Shown here in pieces: positions 1 to 11,584 of a stretch of DNA of 64,000 nt (position 1 is its first letter; each line of letters begins with the position of its first letter). Below the pieces are notes generated by a model. The model saw only the letters and a list, made by a program, of their open reading frames with translations. It was not told where the DNA came from and did no database searches. This DNA comes from Dimorphilus gyrociliatus (taxonomy: Eukaryota > Annelida > Polychaeta > Dinophilidae): the NCBI GenBank assembly GCA_904063045.1, contig CAJFCJ010000005.1, forward strand, positions 3,466,165 to 3,530,164, in the 5' to 3' direction. The position numbers and the translations under genes were made by a program.

Positions 1-793
1 TGTATATTTCTATATTTAAGCTTGCTTATTTAAATATTAAATAAATTGAATGATTGAATAATGAACTAGTTTTACGATTGCTGAAAATAAAATGTAAACA
101 CAGCTTTTTTAAATATCACGGATCAAATTAAAATCGATTTTTTACTCCTATTTTCTAGTTTGATTCTCATAAATAATAATAAACAGGCTAAAGAAAAACA
201 AAAGTAAAGGTTATATTTAAACAAAGGATGAGAATGAGGAGGAAACTATTAGAGAAAGATTATATTCTACTTAGCTTAGCTATTAATAAATTGTTTCAAG
301 AAATTACATATATAGAAAGGGCTTAATGTAACAGTTTCTTAAAAAATTATTGATAGAAAGAGAATTTAATACTATAAGAAGTGTAAAAACAATTATTAAT
401 ATATTTAATATAATATAAAAATAATAAACTGGACATCCGGGATACGTTTGTTATGTGTTTTGAAAGATATATAATTTTCTGTTTTATGTTTGTTGTACAC
501 TTTCTAAGACTGTAAAGTTTATTTGATGTCGCCGCTTTCGAAAATCTAAGCTATCAATAATGGGACTACACACACTTAACAAATAGACGTATTATTTATT
601 TTCAGCAAATATATATATATATAGAGAGAAAAGAGAATTCAGACAATAGAAAGGGAAAGAGAGAGACTATGTGTGAGAAAGAGAAAAATAATAATATTTA
701 ATTATTGCCATTAATAACATAAATATTGGAACTATTAAAGCTTTATTATTATCCTTCGATCAGTTCTACATGTCTTTAAAATAACTCAATTTC
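1..793. other. 3' flank of the HSP20 gene, no gene seen
   Basis: AT-rich DNA downstream of the minus-strand heat-shock gene. Read on the minus strand, an AATAAA poly(A) signal lies at 742-747, about 47 bases after the stop codon, so most of this stretch is probably intergenic. A short AT microsatellite followed by a GA-rich tract lies at 608-690. I see no coding exon. Confidence 0.6.
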
Positions 794-2368
794 TTAAGAC
801 TCTTGAATAACTCGGCATCGTTTTCCAGAAATGGGTAAATTTCTTCGTAGTTCTCTTCTAACTTCTTCAAGATCAGCATCAGCAGCACATGCGCATATTG
901 TAACTACTCCATCAGATGAAACCGCTTCTACAGACCAAACATTTATCTTGTCGGTCATTTGAAAATTTCTTACGAATTGCCGTTTAGAAGTCTGCGAACC
1001 AATTTTTTCTTCTTTTTCAGCTACAATGCTTATTTTATCAGGCGTTACCTTGATTGTGACGTTTTCAGCTTTGTAGGTAATTCCAATATTAACTTCTAGC
1101 TTTGTTATCTTATCAGGATTTGATTCAATAGCTTTGAGTTTATTTGATTGACTAGAAAGCGTCATCTCCGGTTTGGCGACTTCAAAGCTAGAATCATAAT
1201 ACGGATTTTGCAGCACACTGTCAATTGTATCTAATTGCATATTGTTAGAGGTATATGGTTCAATATCAAACTCTTCGTAGCTGGGTGGAGGTTCCTTTTG
1301 TTCTTTTCTTCCACTTATCCTGAGATTACCATCCACCAATTTAGATTGAAGTGTATTTAAATCGATGTTAAAGGGAACATGAACTTCTTTCCTAAAATTT
1401 CTGGTTGTTGTCGTATCGCCTTCCTTCGCCTCCTTTTTAGCACTAACAATTAAATTGCGTGATTTATCGGATAGACTAATTTTAACGCTCTCCTGATCAA
1501 ATTCGCTTAAATCGAATTCAACAACAAAATCATCTTGATCTCTTGCAAGAACTTTTCTTAGCAAATCTTTATGTCTTTCGTCATCTTCACCAGGTAAAGC
1601 TTGAATAGCTTCCGGCTGATTTGTGTCTGTAGTTTATATATAAATACTATAAATATATATGCGGTATTTAGAACAAGAAGACAAAACTAAGGCCTAATAA
1701 AACAGTAAGTTGAGAGTAAGAGGGTGAGAATATATGGAGAAAGGGATTGGTTCAATAACCTATAAGGTAAAAGATAAAGAGAAGAGAAAAAAAACAAATA
1801 CACTCATTCATTCAATAATTTAAATATTATATATTTAGTTTGTTTTTTCTTTCTTTCTATCTTTCTTTTTTTTTTAAGGTAAAGAATCCTTTGATTGCTA
1901 AATTGCGACATATTTCGACACATCTACTGTAGGTATATACAATTTACAGTTCATAATAAACAAGAATATGATGCAGAACAACCTAGATTGTTATTCTTTT
2001 ACATTTTCCCACACTTTAATTCGTTTCTCCAACAAGGAAACTATAAACTATTTATTATATGTTTTTAGTATATAAAAAACCAAACCTAAACATTCTCTAC
2101 CCCCCGCAAAGAATCGTCTATTAGAATTTATATGATATTTGTGCGAGTTATACCATAAAATTAAACGAATTAGGAAAATGTATTTACTTGTTTGAAAAGT
2201 TGGTCTGTAACTTTGTTCATTTGATTTTGGCAGCGGCATCTTGAAGAATTCTTGTTGTAACCTTTCAACTTCATGTTGCCAATCATTTTTTCTTTTTTCC
2301 AATTCTTTTTCAATATGGGGTGGAAGATCCGAAGAATTTTCATCTCGTCTTATTCGTACGGACGACAT
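794..2368 (-). CDS. Small heat-shock protein with two alpha-crystallin domains (HSP20 family)
   Basis: ATP-independent cytosolic holdase family. Two exons, 2188-2368 and 794-1626, joined in phase 1, give 337 residues starting at MSSVRIRR. The N-terminal region is charged and helical. Alpha-crystallin domain 1 spans about residues 85-165 (DFVVEFDLSEF, then GNLRISGRK) and domain 2 about 232-318 (VNIGITYKAENVTIKV, then GVVTICACA). The two domains are separated by a tyrosine- and proline-rich linker. Most animal small HSPs have one such domain; tandem pairs are well known in flatworm p40/Tsp36 proteins. I chose the ATG at 2368 because the reading frame above it contains no other ATG. A second possibility is an extra upstream exon. 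The family call is secure; the exact orthologue is not. Confidence 0.88.
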
Positions 2369-3544
2369 TCTCTGTCTGTTGAAAAGCCTCAACAATAGGC
2401 CACCCTTTGGGAATTGACTTAAGGCCTGTTTTACTAGCAAAAAAAACTAATCCTTCAACCAACCAATAGAGACTTAAAGAAGTAAGCGATTTGACGTCAT
2501 TTGTATATACAGTATATATATTTATAAATATAAATATTATAAGTTATAAATATCACTTTCAAAGAAAAAGGTCATATCTTTAAAACTATTAAAATATGAT
2601 AATTAATAGTAATATTACGCTTGTTTGTTATATTTTATATCATAAAACTTCAAACAAGCCTATGTTTTTTTATTATTTGTACTTTACACCGTATACTGTT
2701 TATAACTAATATATACTTAATATTCTCTAAAGAATAAGGGATAATATTAAGTAATTAGGTCATATTTTATAATAGATTTTTATATAATAATTATAGATTA
2801 TAACAATATTTGGTCTTGCACTCTGTACTTACAAAGTATTAAAAAAAATAAGTAGATTTTTAGGGGAAGAAAAACCTTAAAAAAAAAAAAGTTCTATAAT
2901 AAACTTCTGTATTGTTGTTTTGTCGTTTCCCACAGTTGGAAATATCATAAGCCTATACATACTAATAAGGAAATGACTCTAATTTTTGTCTTTTCTTTTT
3001 TACTCTTAAGCCTACTTTTACAAAGTTTTCAGTCGTTTCTTTTATAAAAAGAAAACTAGACCTTCTATTTTTATTTATTAGGTAATGTGCCAAGCACAGA
3101 GTATATATATAATATATATACAACGCCATCTACAAATATGAATTTATAAAACAAATTGGAAGGTAAAAAAATACTTTCTCTTTCGTAATAAAATCCCTCG
3201 TTGAATCCTAAGCAGTAGGGAGTCTTTTTAATTAGTTTGATCTTTTTAACACATAATACTTCTTTCCTAGATTTAAATTAATAGTCGGCTAAACGATAAT
3301 CTTTGCGATCTTTAATTACAATAATTCTAAATTCAAAAGGAAAAGAAAAAGCTTAAGTACTTAATTTGTTGTTTCACTTAAGCCATATTGTAGGGTTATT
3401 TATTATGTAAAAGAAAAAACTTAAAACACTAAATTGGGTCAAGGGAAAAAGAAGAAGATATTAGAAGATTAATCCAAAAGTAAATGTTGAATTTTTAATA
3501 TTTAAAAGTATTTTTAAAAAGAAGATATATTTTTAAAAATTGAA
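2369..3544. other. Intergenic, no gene seen
   Basis: AT-rich DNA between the HSP20 gene (-) and the SUEL/ShKT gene (+), which are transcribed away from each other, so both promoters should lie here. Contains short TATA-type repeats near 2507-2525 and 3098-3120. No coding exon recognised. Confidence 0.55.
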
Positions 3545-5922
3545 ATGTTGAATTTGATATTTTATGTCTTATTTCCATATTACTTCATATTTCTCTATCT
3601 AAAAAGTATTGTTTAATAAACAAAATATAGTTTATTCAATAATTGATTTTAATAAATTCATTTAGATGGTTTAGCTGAAGATTATACATTGTTAAAAGCT
3701 ATAAATTGTGGGAATATTTCAAATTTTATACTAGGTTGTAGGAATAATCAATATTTGACAATAAAATCAACTTTTTATGGAAGAAATAACGAAAATCTCT
3801 CGCTAAGTTGTAAAAAAAGAAAAGAAATTTTATTGGATGCCATTAAAAAATCATGCCAATCAAAAATGTTGTGTTTTATAAACGCAAATTACATTTGTAA
3901 CAACTCTTGTCCCATTCATAATTATGTTATCGAATATTCCTGCCAAGGTGTATATTTCTCTATAAGTAAACTTATATTTCATGTATATTCAAATTCTTGA
4001 ACAGTTCGCACCTCTCAAGCGATAATTTGTCAACACGATGGTCATATTTTAATTGGTTGTCCAAATAATAGTTTTATAACTACAGTAAGCGCTTTTTATG
4101 GAAGGTCAAATAACCATATATGCCCAATTCAACCTCAAATGTTTAACTATACAAACTATAGTTATAAAGCAAAAAATGCAAATGAAGTCTTCAGAAGGAC
4201 ATGCGATAATAGGCAAAATTGTATTATGAGTTCGAGGTGCTTATTTTTCATTGTAATCGATTTTATATCTTCTCTTATTGCTTTATATTAAGCGAGCAAT
4301 TCTACTCTAAAGTTCTTCCCAATGTCAATAAATATCTATATTTAAAATGGAAATGTTACGGTTTGTAGTAGATTTTTCATTTTCATTTACTTTTCAATTA
4401 TCTCTATTCCAAGAATGCGTCAATGAGCTAGGAGATGATTCTTATTGCGACTTTTTAGCTAATTTAGGAGAATGTGTGGCACAGAGGGAAGCTATGATTA
4501 GGTTTTGCAGAAAGTCTTGTCTAAGATGCTCTAAAGTTAGAATTCCTTGTGAAAATACGTTTGAAGATCCTTTAAAATGTGATTATTATGCGAAAAGAGG
4601 CGATTGCCTCAGTAATCCCGCTTGGATGTTGCCGTTTTGTAGAAAATCTTGTCTAAAATGTAACGGGAAACGTAACGAATACAGATTAGAGAATTTCTAT
4701 AAGAAAGCATACAATAACGAATACGAAACGAGTGTGAATGATACCTTAGAAGCGAATAGAATTGGGTGTGATTATTGGGCAAAAAACGGCTTTTGCAGAT
4801 TAAAGAAGTTGTGGATGTTGTTCTATTGCAGAAAGTCTTGCAGTAAATTTGATCCTGTACTTGAAACAATTTGTATGGATTCATATAAGGCCGTTAAAGG
4901 AGCATCATGCAAAAATTTGGCTGAAGACGGCGATTGCATTAACAATAGGCAATGGATGTTGGAAAATTGTTACGCTTCTTGTACAGGCTGTAACCTAAAA
5001 TATCCTAGAGGTAACTAAACACACATTTCGACATTCATTGATGGTGAATAGTCAATTAATTAATAAGAAACCTATATTAAGAATGTCTGAATGAACATTT
5101 GAGCGATGAAGAATGTGATGTATGGGCAAACGAAGGCGATTGCGAAAGGAATCCGCATTGGATGTCGAGAAATTGTTTCAAATCTTGTAGCAGATGTGAA
5201 TATTCGACTTTAAGAAAGAAAGTTAATTGCTCCGATAGATATGACGCGGAGAAATGCCAGTTATGGTCATCGAATGGTTACTGTTTAAGAAATTTTGAGT
5301 TTATGTTGCCATTGTGTAAAAAGAGTTGCGGATGGTGTGATTATCAATTAAATACCCTTAACAACGGCATTGTTGGAAATTCTATGCAACCTGGTTTTGA
5401 TAGAAATAATTTTGCTGGTAAATCTGTAATATTTGGCCAAAAATTTTCGCTTAATGGTAGTGTTTACAGTTTTGCTGTTTATTTTGCCAAAATTGGATTC
5501 ACATTTGTAAGTTAAAAGTTAGGCATACGTTACCTCCTTACATTCTTTTTTTTAGATTGAAATATGGAGGCCTATAGGTGATTCTTTTAAACAAATCTAT
5601 CAATTAAGCGTTGAAAATTCATTGAATTCAAGCTATGCTCATGTGGTATTTAATAATATATTAATCTACCTTTCATATAGTCATTAAATAACAACTTTTA
5701 TAGTTCGTACCTGCTGATAAGTGCATTGAAGTGAAACAAAACGATAGATTTGGTCTAACATCAATTTCCAATCAAGATATTCCTGTTCTAAGTTTAAACC
5801 ACTCAAAATACGATTCATTTTGGAGGGACAACTATAGTAATAAAAATTTCATTAAAATGGATAATGAGATTGATTTTATCGTGTCTGCAAACTTTAAACC
5901 GATCAACTGCCAAATAAATTAA
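3545..5922 (+). CDS. Secreted protein: two SUEL lectin domains, six ShKT domains, C-terminal beta-sandwich-like domain
   Basis: Eight exons: 3545-3605, 3666-3947, 4005-4236, 4293-4360, 4414-5010, 5082-5506, 5556-5645, 5704-5922. All phases fit and give 657 residues. Exon 1 encodes a hydrophobic leader, probably a signal peptide. Exons 2-4 encode two galactose/rhamnose-binding (SUEL) lectin domains, each with an (S/A)FYGR core; the second ends KYLYLKWKCY. Exons 5-6 encode six ShKT units, with the pattern C..WA..G.C..NP.WM...C..SC..C. The last exons encode a module with IEIWRPI and VKQNDRFGLTS, resembling a domain common in invertebrate secreted proteins. ShKT modules occur in ion-channel-blocking peptides but also in many non-toxic matrix, mucus and protease proteins; nothing here shows channel activity. 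Unit 3 has lost its first and last cysteines. The most likely role is extracellular glycan or matrix binding. Exon 1 is the least certain part. Confidence 0.82.
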
Positions 5923-6060
5923 GATACTTATAGGCTTATATCTCAAGTTTGGGAATTGTTTCATTCTATAATAATGCTTACATTAATTAATCTAATATTT
6001 ATTTTAAGTAAAAACAAAATATAATATGAATAGTTTTTATATTATTTAAACCTTGTTGAC

Positions 6061-7218
6061 TCAGAAAATATCATCATATTTCACCATATCTCTAGTTTCT
6101 TTATGATTTGATATTGACTTTTGAGATTGAATAGCCGCTATAGAAGACCAAGTTTGAGTTGCGGCGCCTTCAGCGGGAGTCTCAAAATTTGGTTGTCTTC
6201 TCGCAATTGAGACGTTTAATTGAACGCCGCAAACTATACTACCGCTAACCTGAAAAGTTAAATAGAATGGTTTATTACCATTTGCAAGTAAATTACGAAA
6301 AGTAATAATACTTCATTGACGGCTGTATCTGCATCCTCCATGCTCTCAAATGTGACAAATCCACAATGTTTATCTGGTTCAACATTTATATTTATTATAC
6401 TGCCTATTTCCGAACAAGCCTTGCGGAGTATTTCTTCAGTAATACCGTGACCAGAAACGTAAACAGTATTTCCTCTCTTCGGGGTAAATTCACGTTTAGT
6501 GTGTCTCTCAGTGGGAGGTTTTTCAGATGGCCCTAAATAAAACATACCACGTTTATAAGATTATTCTATATCTGCAAACTATTACAAGTTGTAGATTATT
6601 ACCTTGTTTACCTCCACTGACAAAACTCTCCAAGAGCGGTTTGTACTTCTTTTTGGCTACGGGACCTTTCTTTTCCTCTTCTTCAACAGGTCGTTCTGGA
6701 GATTGATTCTTTTGAAACGGTTGAAACCCAACAGGGGCTTGTTTTTCATTGCTATCCCTCCGTACTCTTTTCTTCTTAAATTTACCTTCTTTCTTATCAA
6801 CTTCAATTTTCAGACCCTAAAGTAAAATCAGTACTCAAAAGTAGAGTTTTAAAGGTATTTTCTAATTTGTCTTACTCCAGATTTAAGTAATTTTTTGGCT
6901 TGTTCTGTTGCATCTGCGGCTTTTTCTGATACTAAAATGGAACAATTTTATTCATATTAGATAAGATTTCCCTAAAATGTTTTCAATCAAAATACTCTTT
7001 TTTTCTTCTTCAGCATTTTTCTTGTCGCTACCGTCCGTTGCCTTTGAAGGTTTTGCGTAAGATTGAAATTGTTTGCGCTGACAAAAAACTGTATATATTA
7101 TCGCTCATAAGATATATAATAATGATCGTTATCATACCACTTTTTTAAGATCGGCGAATTTTTTTTGAAGTATCTTTTCAGCATCAGTTAGCTGGGTTGG
7201 TAAGTGAAAACTTTTCAT
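6061..7218 (-). CDS. NELFE: Negative elongation factor E (NELF-E)
   Basis: RNA-binding subunit of the nuclear NELF complex, which with DSIF holds RNA polymerase II in promoter-proximal pausing. Six exons on the minus strand: 7138-7218, 6996-7077, 6876-6931, 6612-6816, 6312-6532, 6061-6249, all phases consistent, 277 residues. The N-terminus (TDAEKILQKKFADLKK) and the EQAKKLLKSG segment match the family's NELF-binding region. FQPFQ and LLESFVS mark the middle. The RRM begins at KRGNTVYVSG and ends at VNVS-like VQLNVSIARRQP, followed by a conserved tail with TWSSIAAIQ and YDDIF. The arginine-aspartate repeat tract of the vertebrate protein is absent, which explains the short length (human about 380). 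Head-to-head with the zinc-finger gene, 353 bp apart. Confidence 0.93.
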
Positions 7219-7571
7219 GATTCTGTCATAAATTAGATTAATAAATTGATAATTTGGACACTGCAACAACAAAAATGGAATTATCGTTGGAATACGATTC
7301 CAATGAACAGAGTGTCCTTAGAGAGCGTGGGAAAAAAGTCGCGTGTTCTCCAATTCTGTTTGCCGTCAATTTACCACTTAAATTCAACTGTCTATATTTA
7401 TAAAATACGCTTAATTCGTTCAAGAATGGTAAGTGTTTCTGTTTCTTTTTCATTATTCTTTATTCTGTAGATATTTGGAATTTATAGTTCATTACTGTAG
7501 ATTCCACATTTCAGAACATTAAATAAAAACTATAACTTTGCCAATCTCATTTAATAGTTTCATTATAGCAA
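7219..7571. promoter_or_regulatory. Divergent promoter region, NELF-E (-) / zinc-finger gene (+)
   Basis: 353 bp between two start codons pointing in opposite directions, so both promoters and 5' UTRs must lie here unless there are upstream non-coding exons. No TATA box or initiator can be assigned with confidence. Confidence 0.5.
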
Positions 7572-8855
7572 ATGTCTTTGCAGGCAAAGGCGTTTGCAAA
7601 GTTTGAAAAAAATTTAAATGAGTTGGTAAAGACTCAGCTGACGGTATTCAGAACACAGTATAAGTTTGTGAAAGGCATGCTAGAAGTCTTCGCCTCTGAT
7701 GATAAATTAGTAGATTGTATAAGTATCAGTGTGGAAAATGCAAGCAGAAGCAATAGAACGGTGCAGGACCAAAGTGACTTTATATTTGAGGTCCTCAAGA
7801 AATTGATAATTACCAATATCCGAGCCAATTACTCTTTTGGAGAGCAAGGCCGTATTGCAGGTGTTCTTCACATCATGTTGGAAGAGAAAAAGCCTATTAA
7901 GCTTACTAGTCGTTTCGTGGAAAACTTCGAAGGATCACTCCTTTCAAACTCTGGTATAAAGCGAGAAACCCACGAGTTAATTACCATTAGCGATGACGCA
8001 GACAGTGATTCTGAAAACGTTGTCAGGAAAATTATTGCAGATAACCACCCTGGAACCTGTACAAGGAGTCGAACGAAGAGACTTAGACAAAGCGGAATTT
8101 CAGCTGGCACTAATTCAACAAGCGTGCGAACTGCATTAGATTTTAACTATAGACATTTAGATGCAACTTTTAATGACGAAGTAGACTTACATTCTTTTTC
8201 ATATAATGAAGCTGGCGAACTGGCAAATGAACTTGAAGCAGCGTCAAGTGATAGTCAAACTTCATCAGAGCCCAGAAATAGTTTTCAAGATTCAGAGTGG
8301 CTACCAACAACTTTAAAGCATCAGGAGAGTAGTGTCTACAAGTCTTTGGTATCGGGATTAACTTGCCTTGATTGTGATAAGGTTTACTGCTCAATTGATG
8401 AATTTAGTAAACACTTAATTTCATATCATCTTCCTCATATTGAAAGTAAAAACCCGGAAATTTTTATACAGCAAAATGAAAATTGCTATTCTTGTAAACT
8501 TTGTAAGCAGAATTTTCTTCAGAAGTGTAAACTTATGATTCATATTTTCCAAAACCATCTCATTTCAAAACGAACTAACATACATTGTCCTGTATGTGGT
8601 AAGGAGGGATCGACATCTGTAATAATAACTCATTTAAATCATCTTCACTTGTTTAGAAAGAAATGTCATGTATGCAAACAATACGTCAAGAGGGGAGACG
8701 ACTATGTCAAACATTTTATAGATGAACATTCCGAAAAGATTAAAGGGTGTCGAGATGATTTTATTGCAAGAGAGATGAGGTCAGCAATAGCTTTCTTTCG
8801 TAAGAATAAACTACCAGATAAAGTAATGGATACTGTCGACCAGTCACCTAGCTGA
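7572..8855 (+). CDS. C2H2 zinc-finger protein, intronless
   Basis: Single-exon reading frame of 427 residues; orthologue not recognised. The N-terminal 120 residues are helical and charged. The middle (about 130-250) is serine- and acid-rich and looks disordered. Four C2H2-type fingers sit at the C-terminus, starting near residues 264 (CLDCDKVYC), 308 (CKLCKQNF), 339 (CPVCGKEG) and 365 (CHVCKQYV); each ends in a histidine pair four residues apart or similar. The linkers lack the TGEKP signature of DNA-binding KRAB-type arrays, so protein or RNA binding is as possible as DNA binding. The lack of introns, unlike most neighbours, could mean a retrocopy origin. Probably nuclear. Function unknown. 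Confidence 0.8.
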   Translation: MSLQAKAFAKFEKNLNELVKTQLTVFRTQYKFVKGMLEVFASDDKLVDCISISVENASRSNRTVQDQSDFIFEVLKKLIITNIRANYSFGEQGRIAGVLHIMLEEKKPIKLTSRFVENFEGSLLSNSGIKRETHELITISDDADSDSENVVRKIIADNHPGTCTRSRTKRLRQSGISAGTNSTSVRTALDFNYRHLDATFNDEVDLHSFSYNEAGELANELEAASSDSQTSSEPRNSFQDSEWLPTTLKHQESSVYKSLVSGLTCLDCDKVYCSIDEFSKHLISYHLPHIESKNPEIFIQQNENCYSCKLCKQNFLQKCKLMIHIFQNHLISKRTNIHCPVCGKEGSTSVIITHLNHLHLFRKKCHVCKQYVKRGDDYVKHFIDEHSEKIKGCRDDFIAREMRSAIAFFRKNKLPDKVMDTVDQSPS

Positions 8856-9327
8856 GTCTTTATCACTCATTTAATTTCCATACAAAACAATGTATTGTTA
8901 ATTTTAATAACAATACGTAAAAAGTAAGTTAAATTTTTGTTTATTAAGCAATTTATGATTGTGAAGTAATCGTATTTAATCGTTATCTACTGTTTAAACG
9001 TGTTATTCTTATAAATTAAGTAAAATTTATATGCATCTGATAAAAAGTAAACATCCGATTTGATGGTAATTGTATTTGTAAAAATTTTGCGATCCTACTT
9101 AGGAATTGTTTAAAACTTTGTTTACTTTCGAATTTGATTTTACATCGACTGCAACAACAAAAAAATCAGTTAACATATAAGGCTGTCTTGATAGGTGTAC
9201 CTAAGTATCTAAGAAACGTAATTTTATTGCGTAAGGAATGACTTAAGCCAACTATTTCAATCAAGTATTAAATAATTAATATTTCCGCTATACAATTCAA
9301 TTCTTCAAGCACACATGATTAGTTAAG
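8856..9327. other. 3' intergenic region between convergent genes
   Basis: AT-rich DNA between the 3' ends of the zinc-finger gene (+) and SNX1/2 (-). Presumably both 3' UTRs. No coding exon seen. Confidence 0.6.
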
Positions 9328-11318
9328 TTAAGCTATGGCTTTTGCTTCTGGTAAAAATTGTTCCCAGTGCTTGACGACCTGAAACAGAAAGAGAAATTAA
9401 TACAGCTAATATGCAATATTATATATTCATCTACCTCTTGCTGACTGCTCATCAATGATTGTAAATAATTAATAACGGTACTCTTAAAATCTTTAACCCT
9501 TTGCTTTTCGAATCGAGCAATTTCTTTTCTTATAGTAGCAGAGATATCTTCAAAATCTTTCTTGGCTTTATCTAATTTTTCTTCACAGTCTTGAATGGCC
9601 ATCTCCTCCTGTTGAACCTTATCATTTTTTCTGGCTATTTCAGCTTTCGCTTTTGCTTCGCGTCTCTTAGTGAGAGCAGATTCGGCATCTTTAACCGATT
9701 TAAAAGTTTTAACACGTTGGTTCATGGCTTCTTTGACGGCACCGACGAGACCAATATAATCTTTAATTAATTCAGCCAGTGAGAAAAAGTCCGCGTCGGC
9801 TTGGTCAAGATGTACATTGTGCATCTTTTCCTCAACGTCTGCCAAATGTGTTAAGGCTCTGGAGAGTCCGCCATGCTCTTCAATAGAACTAAGAAGAGTG
9901 ACGCTCGAAGAGACAGTTTTCGAGCAGAGAGCTAATTCCTTACGGTGAGCCACTAAACCCTCAATAGCAGAGTGAAGGCGACGTAATTGAGCATCCAAAG
10001 TTTCTATTTGTTGTTGCTTTTCTTCAAACCACTAACAAAATATTAGATTTTTATGTAAGTTTTATGCTATAGACAAAAAAATTGTTTTGCTATCTATTTT
10101 CGTTTTTTATATTAACTTAAGCAATGGAATTGCGCTTTAAAAAAACACACTACGAAAAAAACATGCTTTAAGTCTAGTTTATCGCACTGGGCGTCAAATG
10201 AAAGCTTATACGGCTAGGTTACATTGAAACACACGCCATTCTCTCACCTCGAAACTAGCCTTACTTTGCTTAAAAACAAGAGAGTTACAATAAGCTATCT
10301 AGATCCGTTAAGATTAAGGAATTTTTATGGCTTAATTTCTAAAATTACTATTTACCTGATCAGTCTCATCCATCTTAAAAGTAATTTTTCCTATTGAGTC
10401 ACCAACTTTGGTAAATAGACGAGCTAATCCAGCACCACTAAGCGCCGATGTTGAGCTTGATTTAGGCAAATCACCCTCTCTTTCCAAAAAATCTCGGAAA
10501 TTATCGTCCAATATAAGAACTTTATTTTTAGCCAATCGATTGAGATATCTATACAATGTTAAATATCATAGTATTATGAGTCACATGATTGTTCATTTAT
10601 TCTCGCACTATAAGGAAACTATCTTACCTTTCTAAACAGGCTCGTCGCTTTTCAATAAATTCTCCGTGAGTGTCATCCTTTGATATCTTTAATTTAGTAG
10701 TGCCTACAACATCTTTCTCTGGTGGAGGGGGTACTATAATGCCCTTTGATTGATGTTTTTCAGCGAGCTTTTCATGTAGGCCCAAAAAGTCCGAAAATCT
10801 GCGACAAACACTTGATTCTGGGCGACGAAATTGTGGGATAGTTGTTCTTGTTACAACTTTATAAACAATGTAAGACGTCATTCCATCTCCACGTTTTTCT
10901 GGCTCTGTCACATTGATTTCAATGTTATAAACATCCGATTCTTCTTCTCGAGGTCCATTTGTAATTGGTGTTGTCGTTGGTTGAATCGAAGGAATTTGAT
11001 CCTCTTCATTGTTACTTAAGTTAATTTCCTGACCAAACAAATCTTGAGGATCATTATCCTCATTTTTGTCACCGGAATCGTCATTGATTGGAACCTTTTA
11101 TTGTAAAAAAAAGTCATAATCAAAGTATGTTGTGAAATGAATAACGGCTAAATCATTTTGAATGTGTTTTACATAAAGAAAAAGGTCTGTAATAGATTTG
11201 CATCAAATAATTCCTAATTGTCTAAATATCGTACCTCAGAAGATGACTTAAATATGTCATCGCTCTCTGGTTCTTTTTTTCCGTCGCCAAATAAAAGGGG
11301 AGTTTCGTTATTCGCCAT
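9328..11318 (-). CDS. SNX2: Sorting nexin 1/2, PX-BAR retromer-associated protein
   Basis: Membrane-bending sorting nexin of the SNX-BAR/retromer coat; binds phosphatidylinositol 3-phosphate on early endosomes and drives tubule formation for cargo recycling. Five exons: 11235-11318, 10628-11094, 10356-10548, 9435-10031, 9328-9378, all in phase, 463 residues. The acidic N-terminal region is shorter than in vertebrate SNX1/2. The PX domain is about residues 81-205 and contains RRFSDF (the arginine pair that contacts the lipid) and PPPPEKDVVG. The link ETDQ-WFEEK leads into a BAR domain, residues about 245-463, ending HWEQFLPEAKAIA. Invertebrates usually have one gene equal to both vertebrate SNX1 and SNX2, so the symbol is a family label. 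Head-to-head with EPB41L5. Confidence 0.93.
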
Positions 11319-11584
11319 TTTTTAGTATTTAATCACGTGATGTTCAGAAATCAAAAACTGGTACACTTTTAGTGGCGCCCTCGGTGTTATACAATACAAC
11401 ATCCGGTTCTCAAGGCGCATGCGTATTGTTAAATCGTTCAAGTCATAAACCAAGAGAAAGATGCGTAAGCATTACGCGTTTTATAATTAGACAAAAAGGC
11501 AAAACGGCCTTTTAAACCTTACAACATAACGGGAAGAAAATTATGAACATAGACTTATACTGATTAGTGCTTATTTGATTGGGA
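11319..11584. promoter_or_regulatory. Bidirectional promoter SNX1/2 (-) / EPB41L5 (+)
   Basis: 266 bp between divergent start codons. It is more GC-rich than its surroundings. It carries TCACGTGA at 11333-11340, a palindromic E-box of the kind bound by MiT/TFE factors, and GCGCATGCGT at 11415-11424, close to the NRF1 consensus. Both are sequence matches only. The E-box lies just upstream of the SNX start and could regulate either gene. Confidence 0.5.
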
